Assembly: GCA_963823505.1 (NCBI GenBank)
Contig: CAWGLY010000001.1
Span: 124,001-188,000 of the forward strand
DNA length: 64,000 nucleotides
Origin: DATHZQ01 sp963823505
GTDB taxonomy: Bacteria > Actinomycetota > Acidimicrobiia > Spongiisociales > UBA5794
Direction: 5' to 3'
Part shown: positions 45,626 to 55,163 of the stretch, one piece after another
How positions within the stretch are numbered: the stretch's first letter is position 1
Layout of the letters: the number at the start of each line of letters is the position of its first letter
Notes under the pieces: model-generated
What the model was told of the DNA's origin: nothing
Seen by the model: only the letters and a program-made list of their open reading frames with translations
The model's database searches: none
Made by a program: the position numbers and the translations under genes

Positions 45626-46921
45626 ATGGCCGACCTTGCCGTGAACATCTGCGGTATCGAGTCCCCCAATCCGTTCTGGCTCGCCTCGGCGCCGCCCACC
45701 AACACCGGCGACCAGATCGCCCGAGCGTTCGACGCCGGTTGGGGCGGTGCCGTGTGGAAGACCCTCGGCGAGCCGATCGAGAACACGTGGTCGCGCTACA
45801 GCTCCGTCGACCTCAACGGGCAACGGATGATGGGCTTCAACAACATCGAGCTCATCACCGACCGGCCGCTCGATCTCAACCTCGAGGAGATCACCGCCGT
45901 CAAGAACCGCTACCCCGGCCATGCGCTCATCGTCAGCCTCATGGTCGAGTCGACGCAAGCAGCGTGGCACACGATCGTGAAGCAAGCGCAGGACGCTGGA
46001 GCCGATGGCGTCGAGCTCAACTTCGGCTGCCCTCACGGCATGTCGGAGCGAGGCATGGGGAGCGCCATCGGTCAGGTGCCTGAGTACGCGTGCCGCATCA
46101 CCACCTGGGCGAAAGAGGCGGCCACCGTCCCCGTCTTCGTGAAGCTGACTCCCAACGTCACCGACATTCGCGGTCCGGCGCGCGCGGCCTTCGAGGGCGG
46201 AGCCGATGCCGTCAGTCTGATCAACACGATCAACAGCATCACCGGCATCGACCTCGATACGTTTGCGCCACGGCCTTCGGTACGCGGCGAGTCGAGCCAC
46301 GGCGGCTACTGCGGCCCTGCGGTGAAACCGATCGCGCTCCATATGGTGTCGGCAATCGCTGGGGACCCCGAGCTGAACGACCCGGTGATCAGCGGGATCG
46401 GCGGCATCGCCACCTGGCAGGACGCAGCCGAGTTCATCCTGCTCGGAGCCACGACCGTGCAGGTGTGCACCTCTGTCATGCATTGGGGCTACCGCATCGT
46501 GGAAGGCATGATCGACGGGCTCGGCAACTACCTCGATCACAAAGGGATGGCGAGTGTCAACGAGCTCAGGGGCCGCAGCCTGGGTCGGATCAAGGAGTGG
46601 AAGCACCTCGACCTCAACTACGTCATCAAGGCGCACATCGACCAGGAGGCCTGCATCGGGTGCGGTCTGTGCCACATCGCCTGCAACGATGGCGCCCACC
46701 AGGCCATCGGTGCGGAACGCAACGGCGAGCGGACGCGGGTGTGGATCAAGGACGATGCGTGTGTCGGGTGCAACCTGTGCAGCCTCGTGTGTCCCGTCCC
46801 CGGGTGCATCACGATGCAGGAACAGGAGGTCGAGGAAGGATCGCTCACCTGGACCGAATACGCCGAGGGCACCGGAGCCGAGTTGATCCCGCGGCCCAAG
46901 CACGGGCTCACGATCAGCTGA
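45626..46921 (+). CDS. preA: NAD-dependent dihydropyrimidine dehydrogenase, PreA subunit
   Basis: 431 residues. ATG 45626 follows GGAGGAGG. FMN TIM barrel with FWLASAPPTNTGDQI, GGAVWKTLG, the catalytic-loop cysteine in NFGCPHGMSERGMG, and VKLTPNVTDI; C-terminal ferredoxin domain with CIGCGLCHIAC and CVGCNLCSLVCPVPGC for two [4Fe-4S] clusters. Reduces uracil and thymine (or the reverse), first step of reductive pyrimidine degradation. Later pathway enzymes are not in the window. Confidence 0.94.
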   Translation: MADLAVNICGIESPNPFWLASAPPTNTGDQIARAFDAGWGGAVWKTLGEPIENTWSRYSSVDLNGQRMMGFNNIELITDRPLDLNLEEITAVKNRYPGHALIVSLMVESTQAAWHTIVKQAQDAGADGVELNFGCPHGMSERGMGSAIGQVPEYACRITTWAKEAATVPVFVKLTPNVTDIRGPARAAFEGGADAVSLINTINSITGIDLDTFAPRPSVRGESSHGGYCGPAVKPIALHMVSAIAGDPELNDPVISGIGGIATWQDAAEFILLGATTVQVCTSVMHWGYRIVEGMIDGLGNYLDHKGMASVNELRGRSLGRIKEWKHLDLNYVIKAHIDQEACIGCGLCHIACNDGAHQAIGAERNGERTRVWIKDDACVGCNLCSLVCPVPGCITMQEQEVEEGSLTWTEYAEGTGAELIPRPKHGLTIS

Positions 46922-46992
46922 CCGACCCGGTTGCCGCTGCGGCAGCGCCGCCCTGCCACAATGTCGCTGCGCCCGCAACGGTCGGAGGGATC

Positions 46993-47481
46993 GTGAGTTC
47001 GAACGCCCAGACGATCGAGTCGCTCTATCAGGCTCTGCAGCGACGCGACCATGCCGCGATGGCGGCCTGTTATCACCCCGCGATCGAGTTCTTCGATCCG
47101 GTCTTCCTGGACCTCCGCGGTGACGAAGTGCTGGCCATGTGGCACATGCTGTGCGAACGCGGTACCGATCTTGGCGTGACGTACACCGACGTCGACGTCA
47201 AGGGCGACCGGGGCGGGGCCCGTTGGGAAGCCCGGTACGGCTTCGGACCGAAACGCCGCACCGTGCACAACCGCATCGATGCGACCTTCCGGTTCGAAGG
47301 GGGGAAGATCATCCGCCATCGAGACGACTTCGACCTCTGGCGCTGGACCCGTATGGCGCTCGGGTTTCCCGGCACGCTGTTGGGTTGGACCGGCTACAGC
47401 AAGACCAAGGTGCGAACGACCGCCCGCAAGGGTCTGTCCCGGTTCATGGCCGAGCACCCGGAGTACACGCCGACGGATTGA
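46993..47481 (+). CDS. SnoaL/NTF2-like protein
   Basis: 162 residues from GTG 46993 with GGAGGG upstream. NTF2-fold layout: a first helix pair (TIESLYQALQRRDHAAMAACY), then HPAIEFFDPVFLDLRGDEVLAMW and a long curved sheet (VHNRIDATFRFEGGKIIRHRDDFDLWRW). SnoaL-like proteins bind or isomerise small molecules. It converges on the SRPBCC gene with 19 bases between. Confidence 0.85.
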   Translation: MSSNAQTIESLYQALQRRDHAAMAACYHPAIEFFDPVFLDLRGDEVLAMWHMLCERGTDLGVTYTDVDVKGDRGGARWEARYGFGPKRRTVHNRIDATFRFEGGKIIRHRDDFDLWRWTRMALGFPGTLLGWTGYSKTKVRTTARKGLSRFMAEHPEYTPTD

Positions 47482-47500
47482 TCCGGACTGGTGAGGACGT

Positions 47501-47947
47501 TCAATCGGCGGCGAGCCGCTCGCTCTCGAGCTGCAGACCCTTCGCCAAACCTCCGATGCCCTTCTCCAACTGCTTGGCCGTGTAGCCCTTCATCAGCCGC
47601 CCGAGGAAGTTGAGCGTGTAGCTGTAGTGCAGCGTCAACTCCGTACCGCCGTCCGCCGGGGCGATGTTGAAGTCCGCAACAGCTCCTGAGATCGGCAGCT
47701 TGGACGTCTCATAGATGTCGACCGTCAGGCGCGCGCCCGGCTCGTGGCAGTCGATACGCTCGTTGACGCTGCCGAAAGGAACGAACTCGCAGCTGCGCGT
47801 CGTCCCTGCACCGACGGGGCCAGCCGAGGTGAGCTCCGATGCGGCAACGCCTGCGTTCCAGCGCTGAATGTCCCCGAAGTCGTCGAGCACCGCCCAAACC
47901 GTCTCAACCGGCGCCTCGATGTGGCGGGTGATGGTGAACTCCGGCAT
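47501..47947 (-). CDS. SRPBCC (START-like) family protein
   Basis: 148 residues. MPEFTITRHIEAPVETVWAVLDDFGDIQRWNAG is the usual polyketide-cyclase/dehydrase start; GTTRSCEF, GSVNERIDCHEPGARL and TLHYSYTLNFLGRLMKGY complete the fold with a C-terminal helix. Hydrophobic ligand binding is expected; role unknown. Confidence 0.9.
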   Translation of the reverse strand: MPEFTITRHIEAPVETVWAVLDDFGDIQRWNAGVAASELTSAGPVGAGTTRSCEFVPFGSVNERIDCHEPGARLTVDIYETSKLPISGAVADFNIAPADGGTELTLHYSYTLNFLGRLMKGYTAKQLEKGIGGLAKGLQLESERLAAD

Positions 47948-48093
47948 CTGGGTGTCCTCTCGCTGTCAGCAGGGCCAACCCCGCATCTGCGCACCGGATT
48001 CCCGATCGGGCACGACCAGGGGGCCAACGGCCCGGTTGCAGGCACATGCACTTGCTGGAGAATGTGACCTGACGCTACGAAGGGGTGAGAGCA

Positions 48094-48846
48094 GTGCGCC
48101 GCTCATATCTCTATCCACTCACGCTGCTGATCGCTTCGGCGCTGGCCGCCTGCGCCGACGGCATCGTGATCGACATCGATGGCAACGCCGACGCCGTGCG
48201 CGGCAGCGGCACGATCGTCACCGAAGAACGCAGCATTGACGCGTTTGACCACATCACGCTGGCCGGCGAGGGAGAAGTCATCGTCGTGCAAGGTCCGGAC
48301 GCGGCCCTCACGATCGAAACCGACGACAACCTGTTGCCCCTGATCGACACAACGGTGAGTGGCACCACGCTCGAGATTGCGACCAAGCCAGGGGTCGATC
48401 TCGATCCAACCAGTTCCATCGTGTACCGGGTGGACACCCCAGACGTGAGCGGGCTCACGCTGACCGGTGCCGGAAGCCTCAGGCTGGACGAGTGTGATGC
48501 CGAGACCTTCTCGATTGCGCTCTCCGGAGCAGGCGACATCTCGATCGGGGCGCTGACGGCAACGAACCTCGACGTCACCATCTCAGGGGCGGGAAGCGTC
48601 GTCGTGGCCGGCGAGGTGACGTCCCAAGCGGTCAACACTACGGGTGCGGGTGACTACAACGGCAGGCACCTGCAAAGCTCCGAAGCAACCGTCACCAGCT
48701 CCGGGGTTGGCTCTGCCACCGTTTGGGTAACGGACACTCTGGATGCCAACGTGAGCGGCGTGGGGAGCGTCGAGTACTTCGGGTCGCCGCAAGTGACGGA
48801 GTCGGTCTCCGGCGTCGGCAGCATCAACGACCGAGGCGACGCATAG
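48094..48846 (+). CDS. DUF2807 (head GIN) lipoprotein
   Basis: About 250 residues. Start GTG 48094 (or 48085, three codons earlier) after GGGGTGAG. Signal peptide with lipobox ASALAAC, then a right-handed beta-helix of DUF2807 type: RSIDAFDHITLAGEGEVIVVQG, LTLTGAGSLRLDECDAETFSIALSGAGDI, repeated SGAGS/TGAGD turns. Surface-anchored. Function of the family is unknown. Confidence 0.88.
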   Translation: MRRSYLYPLTLLIASALAACADGIVIDIDGNADAVRGSGTIVTEERSIDAFDHITLAGEGEVIVVQGPDAALTIETDDNLLPLIDTTVSGTTLEIATKPGVDLDPTSSIVYRVDTPDVSGLTLTGAGSLRLDECDAETFSIALSGAGDISIGALTATNLDVTISGAGSVVVAGEVTSQAVNTTGAGDYNGRHLQSSEATVTSSGVGSATVWVTDTLDANVSGVGSVEYFGSPQVTESVSGVGSINDRGDA

Positions 48847-48880
48847 CGACGCCGCCGCGGCCGACCAGATCCCACAGAAC

Positions 48881-49396
48881 CTACTTCTTCTTGTCCTTCT
48901 TCTTCTTCTTGGACACGGCTTCCCGAGTCTCAACCGTGTGCTCCGTCTCGACGTTGCCCTTCACCGTTCCCGTGTCGTCAAACTCGGTGTACGTCACTTT
49001 GACCTCTTCGAAGTTGCTGGCGACGGCCACTACCGGCGGGCCGTCCTCGTCGTTCCCGGATGCGTTGATCTGATACGACGTCACCACCACGTTGGTCAGT
49101 TCGTACTTCAGGTACGTGACTCGAGCCCCTCCATACGTTGCCGTCAGCTCGATGTCGAGCTTCGGGACCACCTCACCCTTCAGACACTTCTCCAGCAACT
49201 TGGGGCAAGCCTTCTCGTATTCAAAGGTGAGGATCATGTCTTCGACGACTGCAGCCCCTCTGCGGCGGCTTTGTCCTGTCGAGGCGCCGCCCGGCTTGTG
49301 CACGCCCCAGTCCAGCGACAGAACGTCGATCCACCTGTCGTGGTGTGCGTCCACCGACTCACCGTCAACACCGTCATATCTCGCAAATGCGGCCAT
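48881..49396 (-). CDS. Hcp-like (type VI secretion tube/effector fold) protein, orphan
   Basis: 171 residues. ATG 49396 with GGAGGGGG upstream. Hcp-family start FARYDGVDGESVDAHHDRWIDVLSLDWGV and mid-portion DMILTFEYEKACPKLLEKCLKGEVVPKLDIELT, then KYELTNVVVTSYQI and a strand ending FEEVKVTYTEFDD. The last ten residues are almost all lysine. No other secretion gene is nearby. Orphan Hcp-like proteins occur in actinobacteria; whether it forms rings or is exported is unknown. Confidence 0.82.
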   Translation of the reverse strand: MAAFARYDGVDGESVDAHHDRWIDVLSLDWGVHKPGGASTGQSRRRGAAVVEDMILTFEYEKACPKLLEKCLKGEVVPKLDIELTATYGGARVTYLKYELTNVVVTSYQINASGNDEDGPPVVAVASNFEEVKVTYTEFDDTGTVKGNVETEHTVETREAVSKKKKKDKKK

Positions 49397-49866
49397 AGCC
49401 GCCCCCTCCCGTATGGGCCGGCACCGGAACTGGGCACCTCGTGCCTGCAACCTATCGCACCGGGACTCGTGGTGCAGCTCAGCACCCCGTCGGCGCCTCG
49501 CACATCACACGCCCTACTCGTCCCTGAGGAGCTCGCTTGATTGGAGCTGGTTCACCAGGCGAGAGCCAAGCAGCGACGGAGCCGGCGTTGCCGCGAAGAC
49601 CAAGGCAACCGGCGCACCGAGGCCGGCCGCAGGGACCGTGTACGACGGGGCGAGCGTGCTCGTCGACGGACATGACCGCATCGGCGCCGTGTGCGACGGC
49701 GAAATCGGTGGTCCGGTCGATGGCCACGTCCCGATTGGTGCCGTGTGATCGCGGGTCCGCTGGCCCGACCGGTTGAGGTTGTCACGGTCGCTCCTCGGAG
49801 ATGTGCCGACGTACTGGGCCTTTGTAGCCGAGGCGTGCTGACGCTCTCCTGAACGACCGATGGCCG
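49397..49866. other. 470-bp stretch without a convincing gene
   Basis: Divergent-to-convergent gap between the Hcp-like gene and the DUF1684 gene. Open frames exist but none has a ribosome-binding site, codon pattern or homology that I recognise. An imperfect internal repeat (around 49679-49745) encodes similar short runs such as DRIGAVCDG and VPIGAV. Confidence 0.5.
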
Positions 49867-50505
49867 CTACTCGCTCGGGCGGTCTCCGTCCTCAGCGAGT
49901 CGCTCGCCGGCGCGGACGGGCACCGTCAAGTGGTTCTCCGGCGGTGGTAGAGGGCAGGACCACCGCGGGCTGAACACGCAGCTCGGGTGGTAGGCGAAGT
50001 TGAAGTCGAGCACAACGGCTTCACCGTTTCCGCCGAGGTCGGCGCCCTTGGCGGTGTCCAGCAGGTAGCGGCCACCGCCGTACGTTGCGGTGCCGGAAGT
50101 GGCATCGCGGAACGCCACGTACACACCCCCGCCGTAACCCTCGAGCCAGAACATGGCGAGACGGTGGCTCGTGCCGGCATGGTCGAAACGTACCCGCCCA
50201 AATCGGCGCATCAACGTTTGGCCCGCGCCGCTGTGCTCGACGCCGGCCGTGGCCGGCTCGGCCGCCTCGATGGCTGCGATCACCCTCCACGCCGGGTCGT
50301 AGGGGAAGTAGGGAAGGCCGGCGAAACGTGAGCGGGCGTCCGGCTCCAGCGCGCTCTGCGGGTGCTGGGCGAACAACCGGTCGCGTCCCACCCGCCATCT
50401 TCTCCAGGCCGCAGCTGGATCGTCGGCCCTGCGCACGTCGGCATACATCTCGACGACGCGGCGACGGTAGTCCCACAGTGATGTGGTGGCGGAAGGCTCA
50501 TTCAC
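49867..50505 (-). CDS. DUF1684 family protein
   Basis: About 212 residues from GTG 50505; the exact start is uncertain because no ribosome-binding site is visible. C-terminal DUF1684 signature is strong: FWLEGYGGGVYVAFRD, TYGGGRYLLDTAKGADLG, VLDFNFAYHPSCVFSPRW, CPLPPPENHLTVPVRAGE. Family function unknown; members are soluble. Transcribed toward the Hcp-like gene. Confidence 0.85.
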   Translation of the reverse strand: MNEPSATTSLWDYRRRVVEMYADVRRADDPAAAWRRWRVGRDRLFAQHPQSALEPDARSRFAGLPYFPYDPAWRVIAAIEAAEPATAGVEHSGAGQTLMRRFGRVRFDHAGTSHRLAMFWLEGYGGGVYVAFRDATSGTATYGGGRYLLDTAKGADLGGNGEAVVLDFNFAYHPSCVFSPRWSCPLPPPENHLTVPVRAGERLAEDGDRPSE

Positions 50506-50668
50506 GGTTGTCAAGGGTAGGGAAGGGCCGGCCACGGCTTGCGGAGGCGCCGCGCATGGCTGGATTGACGCGCGTGCACGGTGGCAAGCATCCTCCGAGC
50601 TGCGCGTTGCAGTCGGGGCAGGTTGGTTGAACCGGGACGTCCGCCCGCCGATATGCCGACGAGTTGGT

Positions 50669-51307
50669 TCATTCAAGGCTGAACGGCGGGTATTCGTCGG
50701 TGACGAGCAAGAGCGCATACGCCTCCACTCGGAGTGCCCATCGACCGACCCCGACCATGTAGTCGAAGAGCCCACGCGGAAAGCGGCCGGTGAACAGGAT
50801 GGCGAACCATGCGATGACCCACCCCAGGAACGCGCCGATGATCAGGAAGAAGAGCACGAAGTAGTGCGGGATCGCCAGGAACCATTTCACCAGCGGTAGC
50901 CACCGGTTGAGGTCGCGCTCGACGTCCGGGTAGTCGATGTCCAGATGAACCGACTGCTCCTCTACGGTCGAGGGGTACTGATCCGTCACGAGGGCGAAGT
51001 AGGCGCCGACCCTCGTGCCAAAGCGCGTGAACTCCCGAGCGAAGTCGAACCACCATCTCGGGTACCGCTGTCTGAACACGATCATCAGAAGCGTCGCAAT
51101 GAAGAGACCGCCGGCGATGCCCCCGCTGGACCGGCTGATCGTCTCTCCCGTGGAGGTGACAACGGTCCAGCTCGCAACGGCCGACAGCGCCCACCACACG
51201 ATCGCAATCGGGATGATCCAGATCAGACGAAAGAACGTGGTGACCCTGTCGAGCGTCTCGGGGTAGTCGATGTCGAGTCGGGCTGGGTAGGGCGCCTGCG
51301 TGGCCAT
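50669..51307 (-). CDS. DUF4389 membrane protein
   Basis: 212 residues. Two homologous halves, each with a YPARLDIDYPETLDRVTTFFRLIW-like or VHLDIDYPDVERDLNRWLPLVKW stretch and two or more hydrophobic helices, ending with LLVTDEYPPFSL; TDQYPSTV occurs mid-protein. DUF4389 proteins have this internal duplication. ATG 51307 follows AGGAGGAG. Role unknown. Confidence 0.87.
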   Translation of the reverse strand: MATQAPYPARLDIDYPETLDRVTTFFRLIWIIPIAIVWWALSAVASWTVVTSTGETISRSSGGIAGGLFIATLLMIVFRQRYPRWWFDFAREFTRFGTRVGAYFALVTDQYPSTVEEQSVHLDIDYPDVERDLNRWLPLVKWFLAIPHYFVLFFLIIGAFLGWVIAWFAILFTGRFPRGLFDYMVGVGRWALRVEAYALLLVTDEYPPFSLE

Positions 51308-51495
51308 CTGCTCCTCCTGATACCGGGGTTCGATCCTCGCACAGCGTGCACGTCGTGCACAATGGGCTTCCGCACCTCGACACTGAACCTTTCGCCACGA
51401 GGGCGGGCCTCACGACCTCAACGACCGATTCTGGCCGAAGACCCTGGGATGACTCCCTCGCCACCTGCGCAGGGCAAGGTGCAGGTAGAGGGCCC

Positions 51496-52362
51496 TCAGC
51501 GGAGTGGACGACCCAGCGTGTCGCGTTCTGCGTCCATTCGGGCCAGCTCTGCGGACCCGCTGAGCACGATCTCGCGATCGGATCTGAAGTCGAGACTGGG
51601 ATCGCGGTCGGCGTAGTCGACGGCATTGAGGATGACCTTCATCGCGTTCAGCCGGGCTGTGGGCTTGCTGTTCGATCGGATGATCGTCCACGGTGCGACG
51701 CTCGTCGACGTGCGTTCGAGCATCCTGTGCTTCATCTCGGTGAAGTCGTCCCAGTAATCCTGTGCCTGCAAGTCTATCTCGGACAGCTTCCACTGACGGA
51801 GCGGATCGTGGCGGCGGCGCTCGAACCGCTTGGCTTGGACGTCCTTGTCGACGCTGAAGTAGAGCTTCACCAGAACGGTCCCCTGGCGGACGAGATCCTT
51901 CTCGAACCCGACGACGCCCTTGATGAAGTCTCGGTACTGGGACTTCGTGCAGAAGCCGAATACGGGCTCGACCAGCCCTCGGTTGTACCACGAGCGATCG
52001 AAGAGCACCATCTCGCCGCCGGCGGGGAACTGCGTCACGTAGCGCTGGAAGTACCATTGGGTCTTCTGCTCGTCGGTCGGCTTGCCAAGCGCCACGATCC
52101 GAAACCGCTTCTCGTTCATGTAGCGCGCCACTCGGCGGATCGTCCCACCCTTTCCAGATGCGTCGCGCCCCTCGAACAAGACGATCATGGGGATCCGCTC
52201 AGCTTCGAGGTGTCGCTGCAGCTTCAGGAGCTCCACCTGATACGCCTTGAGCGGCTTGTCCTTGTCCGCCCGTGCGCGAAGCCGTGCGTTCTCTCGCTCG
52301 AGCTCGCTCAGCCGATCCTCGAGCTCGGCACCGGAATGCATCACGTCTTCTGCATGTTCCAT
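51496..52362 (-). CDS. ppk2: Polyphosphate kinase 2 family protein
   Basis: 288 residues from ATG 52362 (GTG 52368 is an alternative). A coiled-coil N-terminus (DRLSELERENARLRAR), then the PPK2 core: Walker A FEGRDASGKGGTIRR, KPTDEQKTQWYFQRY, Walker B MVLFDRSWYNR, and the lid RRHDPLRQWKLSEIDLQAQ. It transfers phosphate between polyphosphate and nucleotides in the cytoplasm. A CHAD-domain protein, also linked to polyphosphate, lies 5 kb away. Confidence 0.93.
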   Translation of the reverse strand: MEHAEDVMHSGAELEDRLSELERENARLRARADKDKPLKAYQVELLKLQRHLEAERIPMIVLFEGRDASGKGGTIRRVARYMNEKRFRIVALGKPTDEQKTQWYFQRYVTQFPAGGEMVLFDRSWYNRGLVEPVFGFCTKSQYRDFIKGVVGFEKDLVRQGTVLVKLYFSVDKDVQAKRFERRRHDPLRQWKLSEIDLQAQDYWDDFTEMKHRMLERTSTSVAPWTIIRSNSKPTARLNAMKVILNAVDYADRDPSLDFRSDREIVLSGSAELARMDAERDTLGRPLR

Positions 52363-52636
52363 GCGCACAACCTACCCGACCTGACCAGGTGCGTGCCGCG
52401 AGCTGCGACTGCACCGGCGACAGCGCAGCGGTCTCGATCAGGACGTCACGAACCGGAGTCGGTGAACTCCACGAGGTCGACCCGCGACCTTCCGATCCGT
52501 CGTCCGGGATGCGCTCGCAACTCAGCAGTCTCCTAAGACACTGCTGATTAGCGTCAGTTCGAGCTCGTGACCGAGGTCGTGACCAGGCACCGTGGCGGAC
52601 CCGCGAGCCCTCACGACGATTTGATCAGCAGTACAT

Positions 52637-52933
52637 CTAGCTGCCGAACAGCTTCCTGACGGCGCCGAGGTTGGGCGCCCAGCCGACACCCCAAGCCTTG
52701 CTCGAGAGGATCGGACCGTCAGGGCTCCAATACGTCTGCTTGAACCGCTCGATGGTCGGCCTACGAAAGTCGTAGGGAACAAAACCGGCGACCTTGCCGT
52801 GCCAGGTCCGCGTCTCAGGCGACCGACGCAACTCCTGGACCACGGCGATGACCCCGATGATCGCCAGGATCAATCTCCACAAGTCCTTGGGTGTTGGACG
52901 CCCTGTCTGGTGTTTGGCTCGTTGGTCTCCCAT
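52637..52933 (-). CDS. DUF5808-type small protein
   Basis: 98 residues from ATG 52933. A hydrophobic helix (LILAIIGVIAVVQEL) and the DUF5808 core GFVPYDFRRPTIERFKQTYWSPDGPILSSKAWGVGWAPNLGAV. Function unknown. Divergent from the deazaflavin protein gene. Confidence 0.8.
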   Translation of the reverse strand: MGDQRAKHQTGRPTPKDLWRLILAIIGVIAVVQELRRSPETRTWHGKVAGFVPYDFRRPTIERFKQTYWSPDGPILSSKAWGVGWAPNLGAVRKLFGS

Positions 52934-53122
52934 GGCTGGAAGGCTACCCGACGCAGATGGGTCGGCGTACTCATGCCACCAACGTCGCCGCCACCGTCGT
53001 TGCTCGGTCACTCGCCTGGTGGACCGGACTCGAAGGTGCCGAAAGCGGCGGGTCGGACGGCCCTGGCGCCGACAACGGTGCGCCGATCATCATGCGGCAT
53101 GACAACGCAGTCAGGAGACCCA

Positions 53123-53608
53123 ATGGCAGACCAACAGAAACGAGCGTGGGTGCCGCCGCGATGGTTCGTGCGACTTGCCTGGTCGACACACCGAGGGTTG
53201 TACCGGGTCACGGGTGGTCGCATGGGTCTCTGGCGCCCAAAGCCCGGGAAGTGGGGTACCGCACGGCTGACGACGACGGGACGCCGCTCCGGACGGGAGC
53301 GAAGCGTCATGGTCGGCTACTTCGAAGACGGCCCGAACCTCGTCACGATGGCGATGAACGGCTGGTCCGAAGGTGAGCCGGCGTGGTGGCTGAACCTCCA
53401 AGCCAATCCGCTCGCCTCCGTTGAGCTCGCAGACGGACAACGGACGGTGAAGGGCCGAGCCGCAGCTGGTGAGGAACGGGCGCGGTTGTGGAGCCGATGG
53501 CGCAGCATCGATGACAACCTCGACGCCTATGCCGCCCGCCGCTCGGGCGAGACGGCCGTCGTCATCCTCGAGCCCACCGAGGAACACGCCGCTACCGACA
53601 CTACGTGA
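53123..53608 (+). CDS. Nitroreductase/deazaflavin (F420)-dependent family protein
   Basis: 161 residues, AGGAGA before ATG 53123. DDN-like split beta-barrel: WSTHRGLYRVTGGRMGLWRPKPGKWGTARLTTTGRRSGRERSV split over the cofactor-binding region, then WWLNLQANPLASVELADGQRTV and a helical end. The family uses F420 in actinobacteria. Substrate unknown. Confidence 0.9.
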   Translation: MADQQKRAWVPPRWFVRLAWSTHRGLYRVTGGRMGLWRPKPGKWGTARLTTTGRRSGRERSVMVGYFEDGPNLVTMAMNGWSEGEPAWWLNLQANPLASVELADGQRTVKGRAAAGEERARLWSRWRSIDDNLDAYAARRSGETAVVILEPTEEHAATDTT

Positions 53609-54086
53609 ACGGCGAGGTCAAGCGAGGCGCCGCACTCCACGCCCACAGAGCGCCACGCTCCCGCATGCGCGCAGCAGCGCGGCCACCGCGCCGCAAAATC
53701 GCGACCTGTGGGTAGGTGGTGCAATTCGGGACCCCGGCTCTCCCGGTTCAGTAGGCGAAAGGGCCTTTCGGACTGATCTGTCGAGCGCATGGAGCGCGAT
53801 CATTGGTGTCGAAGTCCAATCTGGAGCGTTGTGGCGCTAGCTACGGACTTGGTGGTCCGACATGTTTGCTCGGGTCGACACGAGCGGGATTCGGCGCCCT
53901 GGCGGAATCCCACGCCATCATCCGGTGCAACCCGACCGTTCTCTCGCTTGCGCCTTCTCTTCACGCCGAACCTGAGGAGGAGTTGCCAGCAGACCCGCAG
54001 ACTCCTACGTGCGCTGCGAACGGCTCGCGTAGACACAGACAGGCCGAAGAGCACACCTCTGTGCGTTCGAAGGGAAGGAGGACCTC
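53609..54086. other. 478-bp stretch without a convincing gene
   Basis: Between the deazaflavin protein and the SLH-like secreted protein. Several open frames cross it but none is supported. It should contain the promoter of the downstream gene; no clear boxes or repeats are seen. Confidence 0.5.
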
Positions 54087-54968
54087 TTGACCAACAGGAA
54101 ACGTGCGCTCCTCGTCGTTGGGGTTGCGCTCGCATTGACGGCGCCGGTTGTGGTGATGGCAAGCCATCAGTTCACCGACGTGCCGGACTCGAACATCTTC
54201 CATGAGGACATCGGCTGGCTGGCAGACGCCAAGGTGACGCTGGGCTGCAACCCGCCGGCCAACGACGAGTTCTGCCCCAAAGAGAAGGTATCCCGCGAAC
54301 AGATGGCCGCCTTCATGCGAAGACTCGCCGAGAACAAGGTCGTCGACGCAGCAACGGCAGTGACGGCGGAGTCGGCGGACACGGCCACGAAGGCAACGTC
54401 GGCGGATACGGCGGCCGCTGCAGACACGGCCGCCACGGCAGACTTCGCCAACGATGCCGACACCGTGGACGGGATCGACAGCCCCGAGCTGTTGTGGCCG
54501 GCCACCGCACCGGCCGGCCGAACCCTCACCGGGATGTTCACCATCGGCGAAACGGCCACGGCCGGCGGCGATCGGGTGGAGACGTATGCCTCGTTCCCTG
54601 TGCCCTTGGCTGCAGATTCAAGCGAGATTCACATCCTGGGGCCTGGTGAGAGCAATCCGGCCTGCCCCGGAGAATACGACGACCCCGCAGCCGACCCCGG
54701 CCATCTGTGTGTGTGGTACAGCACGTTTGGCGCGGGTACCACGACAGTGGATTGCATCGGCGGTGTCAGCAACGGTACGGGGTTCTGCTCGAGCCCGTTC
54801 GGAGCCAGGGACGGCTTCCTGGCTGCGTTCAATGCCGGGGCCCCCGGCGTTTACGGTGCTCGAGGCGCATGGGCCGTTACCCCCGCCACGGTGTCCGACA
54901 GCGCCGCGGATGCGCCGTCGAGCGATGGCACACTGGATGCCGACACCAACACCGTGAGCGATCGATGA
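54087..54968 (+). CDS. Secreted SLH-type protein with Ala/Asp/Thr repeat, TTG start
   Basis: 293 residues. AAGGAGG 5 bases before TTG 54087 sets the start. Signal peptide (to about residue 26), then a single S-layer-homology-like unit HQFTDVPDSNIFHEDIGWLADAKVTLGC ... SREQMAAFMRRL, then a low-complexity ADTAT/ADTAA run (residues 90-125) leading to NDADTVDGID, and a C-terminal domain with four cysteines. Probably cell-surface attached. Low-complexity linker resembles actinobacterial tail-like or surface proteins. Confidence 0.82.
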   Translation: MTNRKRALLVVGVALALTAPVVVMASHQFTDVPDSNIFHEDIGWLADAKVTLGCNPPANDEFCPKEKVSREQMAAFMRRLAENKVVDAATAVTAESADTATKATSADTAAAADTAATADFANDADTVDGIDSPELLWPATAPAGRTLTGMFTIGETATAGGDRVETYASFPVPLAADSSEIHILGPGESNPACPGEYDDPAADPGHLCVWYSTFGAGTTTVDCIGGVSNGTGFCSSPFGARDGFLAAFNAGAPGVYGARGAWAVTPATVSDSAADAPSSDGTLDADTNTVSDR

Positions 54969-55163
54969 CCCCTGGAAGGATGGTCGACGGAGTCGGCATC
55001 CGCCGCATACCTCGGAAGCATGCGCCGGGCTCGCGGTCTGGCGAGTAACGGCGGCAGGGCCTCGGGCCGACCGCCAGAGGCCCTGCCGACATCCGATCGG
55101 CTCGACCGCCGCGACCACTCCATGTGCGGTAGGTTGGGCGACAGTGTCCGCCGGGAGGTGAAC

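Noticed and set aside
50506..50775. Longer N-terminus for the DUF1684 protein
   Set aside because: The 90 extra codons are arginine/serine-rich and without family similarity; the family start fits GTG 50505 or later.
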